Below are positions 41,362-49,372 of a stretch of 64,000 nt of DNA, piece by piece; positions within the stretch are counted from its first letter, which is position 1, and every line of letters begins with the position of its first letter. This DNA comes from Fodinicola acaciae (lineage in GTDB: Bacteria; Actinomycetota; Actinomycetes; Mycobacteriales; HKI-0501). Made by a program: the position numbers and the translations under genes. Where the stretch lies: positions 620,001 through 684,000 of the forward strand of contig NZ_WOTN01000004.1 of assembly GCF_010993745.1 (NCBI RefSeq). Direction: 5' to 3'. The notes beneath the pieces were generated by a model that had not been told where the DNA came from, searched no databases, and saw only the letters and a program-made list of their open reading frames with translations.

Positions 41362-42395
41362 AGCGGCTGGGTCCGGTCGCCGTCCTGTTCTTCCTGGCGC
41401 CGCTGGTCGCCGAGTTCCTGCTTGGCAACGTGCCGGTCACCGCGTTCTTCGCGTTGCCAGCCCTGGCGTTGCTCTACGGTTCCGGCGCCATCCTGATCCG
41501 CGAGGTGGCGCGGCGCAGCGGTCGCGGCTGGACGGCGATCGTGGCGTTCGGCATCGCGTACGCGCTGGTCGAGGAAGGCATCGCGACACAGTCGCTGTTC
41601 GACCAGCACTACGTCGGCCTCGACCTGCTCTCCTACGGTTTCGTCCCGGCGATCGGCACAGCCGGCCCGTGGCTCGTCTACATGCTCGGCGTACACGCCG
41701 CGTGGAGCATCGCGATTCCGATCGCGCTGACCGAAACCTTGTTCGCAAAGCGCGGCGACCGGCCCTGGCTGGGGGCGATCGGCCTGGCCGTGACAGCGGT
41801 GCTGTTCGTCCTCGGCATCGCTCTGACCTGCTGGTTCTCGATCAGGAGCTCGTCGCCGCAGTTCGTCGCGTCGGCGGCACAGCTGGCCGCCGCGGTGGTC
41901 GCGGCGGTCGCCTTCGTCGTCCTCGGTTTTGTCGTACGACCGCCACAAAAGCCGACGACCGCGGTGGCGCCGCGTCCGTGGCTGGTGGCGCTGGCGACCT
42001 TCGCCGCTGGCTCGGTTTTCCACCTGGCGATCCGCTTCGGACCGTACGTTGTCCCGGCGGCGGTGGAGGTCGCGGTGGCCACCGTGGTCGGCTTCGCCGC
42101 GGTCGCGCTGATCGCCTGGTGGTCGAGCCGGCCCGGCTGGTCCGCCGGTCACCGGCTCGCCGCGGCCGCCGGTGGGGTGGCCGTCTACTGGTGGGTCGCG
42201 CCGCTGCTGCTGGCGCAGGGTGGCATCGCCAACCTGATCGGCTGGGGTGTGCTGGCGCTGTCTTCGTTGGTGTTGCTGGTGTTTCTCGGCAGAAAGAGTC
42301 AGCTGTTGGGCACCGGCAGCGCGGCCAGCTCCGGGATGGCGCGAGCGGCCAGCTCCAGATATTCCGGGTCGCGCTCGATGCCGACGCTGCGATAG
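41358..42395 (+). CDS. Polytopic membrane protein, copy 2
   Basis: A 345-residue paralogue of the preceding protein: FLAPLVAEFLLGNVPVTAFF, IREVARRSGRGW, YALVEEGIATQSLFDQHYVG and LGVHAAWSIAIPIALTET match it position for position. The ATG at 41358 overlaps the previous stop (ATGA). The last 32 or so residues, after the final membrane helix, are encoded in DNA that overlaps the convergent methyltransferase gene by 97 bp, and they are of low complexity. Either the overlap is real or a recent mutation removed an earlier stop. Function unknown. Confidence 0.65.
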   Translation: MKRLGPVAVLFFLAPLVAEFLLGNVPVTAFFALPALALLYGSGAILIREVARRSGRGWTAIVAFGIAYALVEEGIATQSLFDQHYVGLDLLSYGFVPAIGTAGPWLVYMLGVHAAWSIAIPIALTETLFAKRGDRPWLGAIGLAVTAVLFVLGIALTCWFSIRSSSPQFVASAAQLAAAVVAAVAFVVLGFVVRPPQKPTTAVAPRPWLVALATFAAGSVFHLAIRFGPYVVPAAVEVAVATVVGFAAVALIAWWSSRPGWSAGHRLAAAAGGVAVYWWVAPLLLAQGGIANLIGWGVLALSSLVLLVFLGRKSQLLGTGSAASSGMARAASSRYSGSRSMPTLR

Positions 42396-43219
42396 CCGAC
42401 CGCGGACGCGGCGGCCAGCGTCGATCCGGAGCCGGCGAAGGGGTCGAGCAGCACACCGCGACCGAGCGGCAGCATCGCGCGTACGACCGCGCGCAGGAAC
42501 GCCTGCGGTTTCAGGCTCGGATGCGGTGCGATCCGCCGCTCGACCGGCCGCGTCGGCGACGAGGGGATCACGTCGCCAAACGGCCGGTCCGGCCCGGTGC
42601 GGCGCAGGCCGCCGGTGCCCCAGCGGCGCAGGTTTTCCGCGACCGTGCCGGAAAACGGCTCGCGATAGAGCAGCCATGGCTCCCACATCGACCGCGGCAT
42701 CACGGTGACATCGGAAAACTCCTGGTGCGCGTTTTTCGGCCGGTCGCCGCCGCGCATCGTCATCACCAGCCGGACGATCTCGGCGCGCCGCTCCAGACCG
42801 GCGTCCTCCAGTGCCGCGCTGACCACATACGACAACAGCGGATTGGCCGCCACCAGCACGTGTGCTCCTGGCACCAGCACCGGACGCAGCGCAGCGGCCC
42901 AGTCGTGGAAGAAGCCATACATCGCGGCTCGGTCGGTGCGGTCCAGCGTGGTGAAGCGCGGCAACGGAGAGCGCCGGCTGCCGTTCAGCGTCGGTGGAAT
43001 GCGCCAGACACCGCCATAACCGCTGCGCAGTTTCGCCTGCTCGGTCTCGCTGTATTCGACGATGCCGTACGGCGGATCCGTGACCACCGCGTGAATGCTG
43101 CGCGGCTCGCGCGTGCGCAACCAGTCCAGGCAGTCACCGGCGTAAAGGCTCGCCTCACCGGCGCGGAAGACCGGTGGCGCGTACGCATCGGTGACATCCA
43201 CCTGGCGAGCGTGCCACAA
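42299..43219 (-). CDS. DNA methyltransferase (N4-cytosine/N6-adenine, beta class)
   Basis: A 306-residue DNA amino-methyltransferase. The catalytic motif IV is VVTDPPYGI near residue 48, before the AdoMet motif I at the C-terminal end (LDPFAGSGSTLAAASAVGYR, then SVGIERDPEYLELAARAI). That order (IV before I) defines the beta class. No restriction endonuclease gene lies beside it, so it is an orphan that may act in regulation or phage protection. It begins 12 bp after an SDR gene, an unusual operon partner. The start (TTG at 43219) is uncertain; GTG at 43201 is possible. Confidence 0.85.
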   Translation of the reverse strand: MWHARQVDVTDAYAPPVFRAGEASLYAGDCLDWLRTREPRSIHAVVTDPPYGIVEYSETEQAKLRSGYGGVWRIPPTLNGSRRSPLPRFTTLDRTDRAAMYGFFHDWAAALRPVLVPGAHVLVAANPLLSYVVSAALEDAGLERRAEIVRLVMTMRGGDRPKNAHQEFSDVTVMPRSMWEPWLLYREPFSGTVAENLRRWGTGGLRRTGPDRPFGDVIPSSPTRPVERRIAPHPSLKPQAFLRAVVRAMLPLGRGVLLDPFAGSGSTLAAASAVGYRSVGIERDPEYLELAARAIPELAALPVPNS

Positions 43220-43231
43220 CGAACCGGAAAA

Positions 43232-43993
43232 CTAGAACTGCACGCCGCGTGTCAGAGCGCCGTCGACCACCAGGTTCGTGCCGGTGACGAAGCTCGCCGC
43301 CGGACTGGCCAGGAACACCGCGGCCCTGGCGATCTCCTCCGGCCTGGCCATCCGGCCGGTCGGGTTCAGCGCGAGCGCCTGCGCGAACAGCTCCGGGTTG
43401 TTCTGCTCGATGTTCTGCCAGACACCGCCGTCGAAATAGGTGTTGCCCGGCGAAACGCTGTTCGCGCGGATGTTCCGGCCGGCCAGCTGATAGGCCAGGC
43501 CCTGCGTGTAGTGGATGATCGCGGCCTTGCCGGCGCCGTACGATCCGGCGGCGAAGTCGACCTCGCGGCCGGACACGCTGGCGATGGTGACGATCGACCC
43601 GGCCGGGCTCTTCTCCAGCTCCGGCATGGCCGCCGACACCAGGCCGACCGTGCCGAGAATGTCCGTACGCAGCGTCTGTTCCCAGGTCTCCAACGTGTCG
43701 CCGATGGCCAGTGCGCTCACGTTGGCGATCACGATGTCGACGCCGCCGAACTCCGCCGCGACCTCGGCGACCCAGGTGCGCAGCGCCGCGTTGTCGGCGA
43801 TGTCCAGCACCTTGCCGCTCACCGAAGCTCCGCCGGCGCGCAGCGTCTTGGTCGCGTCGGCGACATCGGCCTCGGTGCGCGCGCAGAAGGCGACCGACGC
43901 ACCTTCGGCGGCCAGCGTGTCGACGATGGCTCTGCCGATGCCCTTCGTGCCACCGGTGACGATTGCGCGCGATCCACTCAGCCCGAGGTCCAC
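43232..43993 (-). CDS. Short-chain dehydrogenase/reductase
   Basis: A 253-residue classical SDR. The NAD(P) site is IVTGGTKGIGRAI, the structural NVS (VIANVSAL) replaces the common NNAG, the catalytic Ser is in TIASVSGRE and the Tyr-Lys pair in YGAGKAAI. C-terminal ASFVTGTNLVVDGALTRGVQ is typical. It reduces or oxidises a hydroxyl/keto group on an unknown substrate. It lies 10 bp after the amidase gene and 12 bp before the methyltransferase gene on one strand. Confidence 0.9.
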   Translation of the reverse strand: MDLGLSGSRAIVTGGTKGIGRAIVDTLAAEGASVAFCARTEADVADATKTLRAGGASVSGKVLDIADNAALRTWVAEVAAEFGGVDIVIANVSALAIGDTLETWEQTLRTDILGTVGLVSAAMPELEKSPAGSIVTIASVSGREVDFAAGSYGAGKAAIIHYTQGLAYQLAGRNIRANSVSPGNTYFDGGVWQNIEQNNPELFAQALALNPTGRMARPEEIARAAVFLASPAASFVTGTNLVVDGALTRGVQF

Positions 43994-44003
43994 GCCGCTC
44001 AGC

Positions 44004-45092
44004 CTAATCCGTCAGATCGAGAGGCGTACCTGGTCGAAAGGGCTGCAGACCGGCCGCTCGCAGCTCCTCGGCGCGGCCGCGCAGGTGGTCGTGCATTCCC
44101 TGGTACGACTGTGCCGGTGGCAGCAGCCGCTTCTCGATCTTCACCACAGCGCTGTAGTTGGTGTCGACGACGTTGGCCAGCGGCGCCAGGCTGGTCTGGC
44201 TGATCAGCTGATAGCTGTCCATCGGCGTGAGGCCGTAGAGCGCGCTGATCCAGTCGACCATGTCGGCCTGCGCGATCCGCCAGGCGTCCTCCAGCGGCCG
44301 CGCCGAGCCGACCACCATCAGCGCGTCGTCGGTCTCGACCCGCGGCCAGGTCGGCGGCGCGCCGCCTTTGATCAGCTCGACGATGATCGTGCTGTTCATC
44401 GCGCCTTCGACCGCGGTGCCGCAGGCCTCGCCCTCGCCCTGCCGATAATGACCGTCACCGATGGAAAACAGCGCACCTTCGACGTTCACGCCGAAATACG
44501 CGGTCGCGCCAGCGCGCATCTCGGGAGTGTCCATGTTGCCGCCGTACGAGCCGGGGACCAGGGACGTGCGCACCTCGCGAGCCGGCGGTGCCACCCCGAC
44601 CGTGCCGAGCATCGGACTCATCGGCAGGTCGAGTTCGAACTGGCTGTTGACCGCGCTGAACCGGACCACCCGCCGCTCCAGGTCGGCCTGATAGATCCAG
44701 GTCTGCTCCGGCAGCGGGTCCTGCAGCGTGGGGTTGAGCGGCGTACTCGTCATGCCGCCGAAGTTCTGGATCGCGCTGGACACACCCCAGTCGCGCGCTG
44801 GCGTCAGGTCGACGATGTGCAGAGCGAGCGTGTCGCCCGGCTCGGCGCCGGTGACGTAGAACGGACCCGTCTGCGGGTTGACCGCGGTCATGTCGAGCTT
44901 TTCGCTCGGCCGGTCCTCGACGGTCTGCAGGCGTCCGTTGAACGCGTCCTCGCTCCAGAGTCTCAGCACGCTGCCCGGCGACACGTCCATCACCGGCTTG
45001 GCGCCGCCGAAGGTGTACGCGTACTGATCCGCGTTTGGCGTGAACTCGATGATGTCCGTGCTCGCTCCGCCGTTGACTCGGTCCACCCGCAT
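44004..45092 (-). CDS. Acetamidase/formamidase family protein
   Basis: A 362-residue hydrolase of the FmdA/AmdA family, which splits formamide, acetamide or related short amides to acid and ammonia. Signatures are GDTLALHIVDLTP, the glycine-rich SYGGNMDTPEMRAGATAYFG and GDGHYRQGEGEACGTAVEGA. First gene of the amidase-SDR-methyltransferase row. A DUF5937/ArsR regulator diverges 374 bp away and may control it. Confidence 0.85.
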   Translation of the reverse strand: MRVDRVNGGASTDIIEFTPNADQYAYTFGGAKPVMDVSPGSVLRLWSEDAFNGRLQTVEDRPSEKLDMTAVNPQTGPFYVTGAEPGDTLALHIVDLTPARDWGVSSAIQNFGGMTSTPLNPTLQDPLPEQTWIYQADLERRVVRFSAVNSQFELDLPMSPMLGTVGVAPPAREVRTSLVPGSYGGNMDTPEMRAGATAYFGVNVEGALFSIGDGHYRQGEGEACGTAVEGAMNSTIIVELIKGGAPPTWPRVETDDALMVVGSARPLEDAWRIAQADMVDWISALYGLTPMDSYQLISQTSLAPLANVVDTNYSAVVKIEKRLLPPAQSYQGMHDHLRGRAEELRAAGLQPFRPGTPLDLTD

Positions 45093-45466
45093 TCCGACCG
45101 CGTCCCTTCTCGCGATGACCTCGCCACGGCGCGGCCGGTGAGCCGGCCGAGGCGAATTGACACGCTTTGTGCCCGTGTTGCTACGGGCTGCCTAGACTGT
45201 GCCAGACCATCCGGGTGATCCGCATCCTTCTTCCCGGTATGGATCTTCGCCCAAAGTTTATGGTCAGTGGTCTTTTCATTCGGTCGCGGGGCTCAACCTG
45301 CGTAAACGCCGCGAAATCCGGAGGAGTGCCGGCTAACGGAAAAGCCGCCGTTCGCGATGTGGCCGATTCGTTACCGCCGGCGCCAGTGCATTTGCACGTG
45401 CACGTGATGTTGGCGTCGATTTCGGCCACCCGGGCGGTGTTTTCGGCTCGGCCTGAGCAGACTGTG
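45093..45466. other. 374-bp divergent intergenic region
   Basis: No convincing gene. It separates the amidase operon from the DUF5937/ArsR gene. TTGACA at about 45158 and TAGACT at about 45191 look like promoter parts but are not correctly spaced with each other. Near the regulator, GTGCATTTGCAC (45386-45397) and the perfect palindrome TGCACGTGCA (45393-45402) overlap, a plausible operator. Confidence 0.4.
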
Positions 45467-46486
45467 ATGGTGATCCGGATCGTCCTGCGGCCGCGGACCG
45501 TGGCGCACACCCGCTTCGTGGTGTCGCCGCTGTTCGAGCTGTCGACTCTGCTGTTGACGATCGCGAAGGCGCGCGCCGGCACACCACCGCATGGCACGCG
45601 GATCCGGCGATACGTCGAACGCGCTCATCGGGCCATGGCCGACCGCCGGCTCGCCGTGCTCGACGCGTTGGCGACACCGCCGTATCTGCCGGACTTTCTG
45701 TGGCCTCACCCCGAAGATGCCGAGCCCGATCTGGCTGTGGCGCTGCGCCAGGTCGCCGAGGCGTCGGCGCAGCGCGTACGCGCCGAGATGGAGATCGTCG
45801 TGCACGGCCGGCCGGTCGCCAACCTCGCCGGTCATCCGCTCGCGGCCGTACTCACCGACGCGTTGGCGAACGGAGAACCGGCGTTCGCCAGACAGGTGGC
45901 CGACGAGCTGCGGCAGTTGTGGCGGGCGGTGTTGGCGACCGAGTGGAACGCCGTTCGCCGCGAGCTGGAAGCGGACGTGCAACGGCGTGCCGGTGTGCTC
46001 GCGCGACGCGGCGTGGCCGGCCTGCTCGGCAGCCTCAACTCGCAGATCAGCTGGCATGACGACGAGGTGCACGTGGCCTCGCCGTACGAGGTGACGGTCA
46101 CCTGGGGTGACGCACTGTTGCTGGCGCCGACCGCGACCGCCGACCGTGTCGGCATGCTCGTCGACCCGGTCAGCGAGCCGTCGCGGCGGCCGCCGATGCT
46201 CGTCTATCCCATCGAGACCGAGGAAAAACCGGCCGTCGAGCCGGCCGGCGACAGCCTGCTCGGGGTGACCCGCAACGCGCTGCTCACCGATCTCGCGGCG
46301 GCGCGTACGACCACCGAGCTGGCTCGCCGCCATCACCTCACACCGAGCGCGGTGTCCTATCACCTGTCGATCCTGCACCGATCCGGGATGGTGAGCCGGT
46401 CGCGGATCGGGTCTGGTGTCTACTACCAGCGCACCGAGCACGGCGAGGCCGTGTTGTCGGCTATTGGCTCAGGAACTGGTAAATAG
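45467..46486 (+). CDS. DUF5937/ArsR-type transcriptional regulator, paralogue
   Basis: A 339-residue paralogue of the protein at 12774-13778. The N-terminus (MVIRIVLRPRTVAHTRFVVS, PLFELSTLLLTIAKA) matches the DUF5937 start there. The C-terminal winged helix is TTELARRHHLTPSAVSYHLS then ILHRSGMVSRSRIGSGVYYQ. The ATG at 45467 was chosen by comparison with the paralogue; the frame is open 100 codons upstream and no clear ribosome binding site is seen, so the start is uncertain. It overlaps the convergent hydrolase gene by 26 bp. Confidence 0.8.
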   Translation: MVIRIVLRPRTVAHTRFVVSPLFELSTLLLTIAKARAGTPPHGTRIRRYVERAHRAMADRRLAVLDALATPPYLPDFLWPHPEDAEPDLAVALRQVAEASAQRVRAEMEIVVHGRPVANLAGHPLAAVLTDALANGEPAFARQVADELRQLWRAVLATEWNAVRRELEADVQRRAGVLARRGVAGLLGSLNSQISWHDDEVHVASPYEVTVTWGDALLLAPTATADRVGMLVDPVSEPSRRPPMLVYPIETEEKPAVEPAGDSLLGVTRNALLTDLAAARTTTELARRHHLTPSAVSYHLSILHRSGMVSRSRIGSGVYYQRTEHGEAVLSAIGSGTGK

Positions 46487-47804
46487 CGTCGCGCCCGGCC
46501 GGGCTGGTGGCGCGTGACATCACCGAGTGCCCGGCACCCGGCACGATCACGATCCGCGGATGCGCGATGGTTTTCGCTTCCGCGTAAAGCCATTCGTACG
46601 GTGTGGACAGGTCGCGATCGCCGCCGAGCAGCAGCGTCGGCACGTCCGGCATGCGACCGTTTCGTTGCGGCACCGGCGATTCCGGCCAGTAGAGGCAGGT
46701 GAGCAGGACCCCGTTGGTGGCCGCCGTCCGCCGGTCGTACGGATAGACCGCGGACTCCGGCAGCCGCGCCGCCGCGGCATTGACCGTCAGCTGCCGTACG
46801 GGCAGTGGCGCGTGTGCGGTGATCCATGGCCAACGCAGATCGCCACACAACGTGCTCGCATGGAGTCCCTGGCTCAGCTCCTCCGGCGGCGTAGCCTGCT
46901 TCACCCCCTGGATCCAACCGTCCAATGTGGACGAGTTGCCGGTTCTGGCCTGGTGGATGGCTTCCGGCGCACCGGCGTAGGTCGGGTCGACGATGCCCCA
47001 GACCGTCAGCGCGTTGAGGATGTCGGAGCCGTCGGTCCGTGCGCGTACCACCGCGGCGAGGTCCGCGACCGGGTCGCTCGGACACGTGCGCGTCTGGCAG
47101 ATCGCGCGCAGCACGCGACCGGTCGCCTTCATCGGTGTCGTCCACAGCGGCTCGTCGCCGTCGTGCGGCACCACCGAGTCGAGGATCAGCTTGGCGACAT
47201 TGTGCGGATGCGCGATCGCATAGTGCTCCGCCGTGTAGGTGCCGTACGAGACGCCGTCGAGCACCACTTTGTTGGCACCCAAGGCTTTTCGCAGCTGGTC
47301 GAGGTCGGCGACCGTGTCGCTGGTGGTGTAGAAACGACGGTCGGGTCCGATGATGCCGGCGCAGTCCTCGACCGCTTTCCTCGTCGGCATCGCGAGATCC
47401 GTCGATCCCATTTCCGCCTGGAGTCGCGGACAGTTGAGCGCATTGGCGCCGGTGCCGCGCTGGTCGAACATCACCAGCCGATAGTCGCCGAGGATCGGCT
47501 GGAGTTTCGGTGCCAGCCTTGGCAACAGCGACACGCCCGGCTGGCCGGGACCGCCGGTCAGCAGGATGAGCGTGCCTTTCGGCGCCTTGACGTTGTCGGC
47601 CGCCGCGACCTGCAGGTCGAGCGTCCGGCCGCGCGGGCTCCGGTGGTCGAGCGGGACCGTCAGCGTCGAGCAGGTGTAGCCGGTCATGCCCGGACACGGA
47701 TGCTGGCCGGTCAGGCCCTGCGCCGGCGGCGCGGCCGCGACCGGTCCACCGGTGGCGACCAGCGCGGTCGCCACCAACGCGGAGATCTTCCAACGCGTAC
47801 GCAT
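46461..47804 (-). CDS. Secreted alpha/beta hydrolase (tripeptidyl aminopeptidase-like)
   Basis: A 447-residue secreted hydrolase. The signal peptide covers about residues 1-25 (ISALVATALVATGGPVAAAP). The alpha/beta-hydrolase oxyanion motif is LLTGGPGQPG, the strand MFDQRGTGANALNCP follows, the nucleophile elbow is LDGVSYGTY with Ser, the acid is in LLGGDRDLSTPYEW and the His in VPGAGHSVMS. The C-terminal TAP-like region matches proline iminopeptidase/tripeptidyl aminopeptidase relatives of Streptomyces. It probably trims peptides outside the cell. Confidence 0.85.
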   Translation of the reverse strand: MRTRWKISALVATALVATGGPVAAAPPAQGLTGQHPCPGMTGYTCSTLTVPLDHRSPRGRTLDLQVAAADNVKAPKGTLILLTGGPGQPGVSLLPRLAPKLQPILGDYRLVMFDQRGTGANALNCPRLQAEMGSTDLAMPTRKAVEDCAGIIGPDRRFYTTSDTVADLDQLRKALGANKVVLDGVSYGTYTAEHYAIAHPHNVAKLILDSVVPHDGDEPLWTTPMKATGRVLRAICQTRTCPSDPVADLAAVVRARTDGSDILNALTVWGIVDPTYAGAPEAIHQARTGNSSTLDGWIQGVKQATPPEELSQGLHASTLCGDLRWPWITAHAPLPVRQLTVNAAAARLPESAVYPYDRRTAATNGVLLTCLYWPESPVPQRNGRMPDVPTLLLGGDRDLSTPYEWLYAEAKTIAHPRIVIVPGAGHSVMSRATSPAGRDAIYQFLSQ

Positions 47805-47883
47805 GGACGCATTACACGGTCACCGACGCCGCCACGCCAGACGATTAAACGAGATTCAAATCCGGCCGCCGCCCACGCCGCCC

Positions 47884-47914
47884 GACGACGCAATCGGATT
47901 ACGATTGCGTCGTC
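47884..47914. terminator. Hairpin upstream of hydrolase gene
   Basis: GACGACGCAATCG pairs perfectly with CGATTGCGTCGTC over 13 bp with loop GATTA. No T-run follows on either strand. It lies between two same-strand genes and may end the message from 48070-48408 or act as an operator for the hydrolase. Confidence 0.5.
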
Positions 47915-47991
47915 TGTTGGTGGCTGACCTGCGGTTTCGCCTCGTCGGTGACAATCGGGCGCCGGCTTGGCCGTCCGAATGCGACTTTCTT

Positions 47992-48005
47992 GCCGGTATA
48001 CCGGC
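47992..48005. promoter_or_regulatory. 14-bp perfect palindrome
   Basis: GCCGGTATACCGGC is a perfect palindrome in the 265-bp gap between the hydrolase gene and the DUF2568 gene. It may be a binding site for a dimeric regulator; nothing else supports this. The rest of the gap shows no gene. Confidence 0.3.
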
Positions 48006-48069
48006 GGGTAGCGGTCAAGAAGGCGGCAAGCGGACAATCGCCCAGCCGCGCAGGGCAAACAGACGGCGC

Positions 48070-48408
48070 CTAGCGATCGGTGTAGTGCTTGTACGCGCCG
48101 CTGGCCAGGGCGACGACACCGAAGAGCAGCGCCAGCCAGCCCTGACCGATGAAGGCCAGCGCGGCCACCGCACAGCCGAAGATCACCGCCTCGACGACGA
48201 TCCGGCCAGGCAGCGACAGCGGCATGGTGGCCTTCGGCGAGCAGAACATGGCCCACGCGACGATGGCCGCCAGCGGCAGCACCGCCGCCAGTAACCAGCC
48301 GAGTACGCCTTGGATCAGCGCGAAGCCAGCCAACCCCAGCGACACGAACGCGCAGATCTCCAGAACAGCGCGAACCCCGGGGTTGACCTTGGCTACGAAC
48401 GCTTCCAC
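48070..48408 (-). CDS. YrdB/DUF2568 family membrane protein
   Basis: A 112-residue protein with four membrane helices (AVLEICAFVSLGLAGFALIQ, LLAAVLPLAAIVAWAMFCSP, IVVEAVIFGCAVAALAFIGQ, LALLFGVVALASGAYKH), matching the YrdB family. The central AIVAWAMFCSPKA and the following P-L-x-L-P-G-R segment are family hallmarks. Function unknown. GTG at 48408 is chosen from the family start; no ribosome binding site is visible. It lies 37 bp after the F420 enzyme gene on the same strand. Confidence 0.8.
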   Translation of the reverse strand: MEAFVAKVNPGVRAVLEICAFVSLGLAGFALIQGVLGWLLAAVLPLAAIVAWAMFCSPKATMPLSLPGRIVVEAVIFGCAVAALAFIGQGWLALLFGVVALASGAYKHYTDR

Positions 48409-48445
48409 AAAAGAAAGATTACTCGGACCCGGCTGGCGGCCGGGA

Positions 48446-49252
48446 TCAACCAGCCAGACCCTTGTTCTTCTCGTCGCGCCAGGCAACCCACTCACGCAGC
48501 GGCGCGAGATCATAGTCCGGACCGCTGATGGCGATGGTGAACAACCTGGTCCCGAGCGCGTACGTACGCTCGCCGACACCGCCGGGCTCGCCGTGCCGGT
48601 TCGTCCCGACGGAGCGCTCGATCTCGGCCGGGTCGCGGCCGATGGCGGCGCAGTGCTCGTCGAGGATGCGGTGCTTGCGCTCGATGACCTCGGCGTCGCC
48701 GAAGCCGTGCCAGATGTCGGCGTGCTTGGCGACCAGCCGCAGCGTCTTCTTCTCGCCGCCGCCACCGATCAGCACCGGCAGCTTGCGGGTCGGCGGCGGG
48801 TTGAGCTTGCCGAGCCGGCTCTCGATCCGCGGCAGCGCCTCGGCCAGGTCGTCCAGCCGGCCACCTGCGGTGCCGAAGTCATAGCCGTATTCGTCGTAGT
48901 CGCGCTCGAACCAGCCCGACCCGATTCCCAGGATCAGCCGGCCGTTGGAGATGTGGTCGACGGTGCGGGCCATGTCGGCCAGCAGCTCCGGATTGCGATA
49001 GGTGTTGCAGCTGACCAGCGCGCCGATCTCGACGCGGCTGGTCGCCTCGGCCCAGGCGCCGAGCATCGTCCAGCACTCGAAGTGCTTGCCGTCCGGCTCA
49101 CCGGTCAGCGGAAAGAAATGGTCCCAGTTGAAGGCGATGTCGACACCGATCTGTTCGGCCTCGGCCACCGCGCGACGGATGCTGGCGTAGTCGGCGTGTT
49201 GCGGCTGCAGTTGTACGCCGATGCGTACCGGATTGGTGTAGGTGTTGGTCAC
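48446..49252 (-). CDS. LLM class F420-dependent oxidoreductase
   Basis: A 268-residue luciferase-like (TIM-barrel) oxidoreductase of the F420-dependent type: VRIGVQLQPQHADYASIRRA, AFNWDHFFPLTGEPDGKHFE, the SCNTYRNPELLADMARTVDH strand and LILGIGSGWFERDYDEYGYD. Such enzymes use reduced deazaflavin to reduce or oxidise varied substrates; the substrate is unknown. GTG at 49252 has no ribosome binding site but a TAGGCT box just upstream, so a leaderless message is possible; an ATG at 49288 is in frame. Confidence 0.85.
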   Translation of the reverse strand: MTNTYTNPVRIGVQLQPQHADYASIRRAVAEAEQIGVDIAFNWDHFFPLTGEPDGKHFECWTMLGAWAEATSRVEIGALVSCNTYRNPELLADMARTVDHISNGRLILGIGSGWFERDYDEYGYDFGTAGGRLDDLAEALPRIESRLGKLNPPPTRKLPVLIGGGGEKKTLRLVAKHADIWHGFGDAEVIERKHRILDEHCAAIGRDPAEIERSVGTNRHGEPGGVGERTYALGTRLFTIAISGPDYDLAPLREWVAWRDEKNKGLAG

Positions 49253-49321
49253 GGAACTTGAGCCTATGCCTGTCCAGCGCGATCGCATCCTGTCTGGTTG
49301 GCCACGACGGGCCGGCGACGG

Positions 49322-49339
49322 CCTTAACGTGCGTTAAGG
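49322..49339. promoter_or_regulatory. 18-bp palindrome before acyl-CoA carboxylase
   Basis: CCTTAACG-TG-CGTTAAGG, perfect 8-bp arms, ends 33 bp before the carboxyltransferase start and 70 bp from the divergent F420 enzyme gene. It has the same arms as the site at 13795-13812. Confidence 0.7.
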
Positions 49340-49372
49340 TGAGCGCAGCCACGACGTACGAGAGGAGCGGCC

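Noticed and set aside
40363-42395. CPBP-type intramembrane proteases
   Set aside because: The EE and His pattern is suggestive, but the defining EExxxR motif is not met, so the name was not used.
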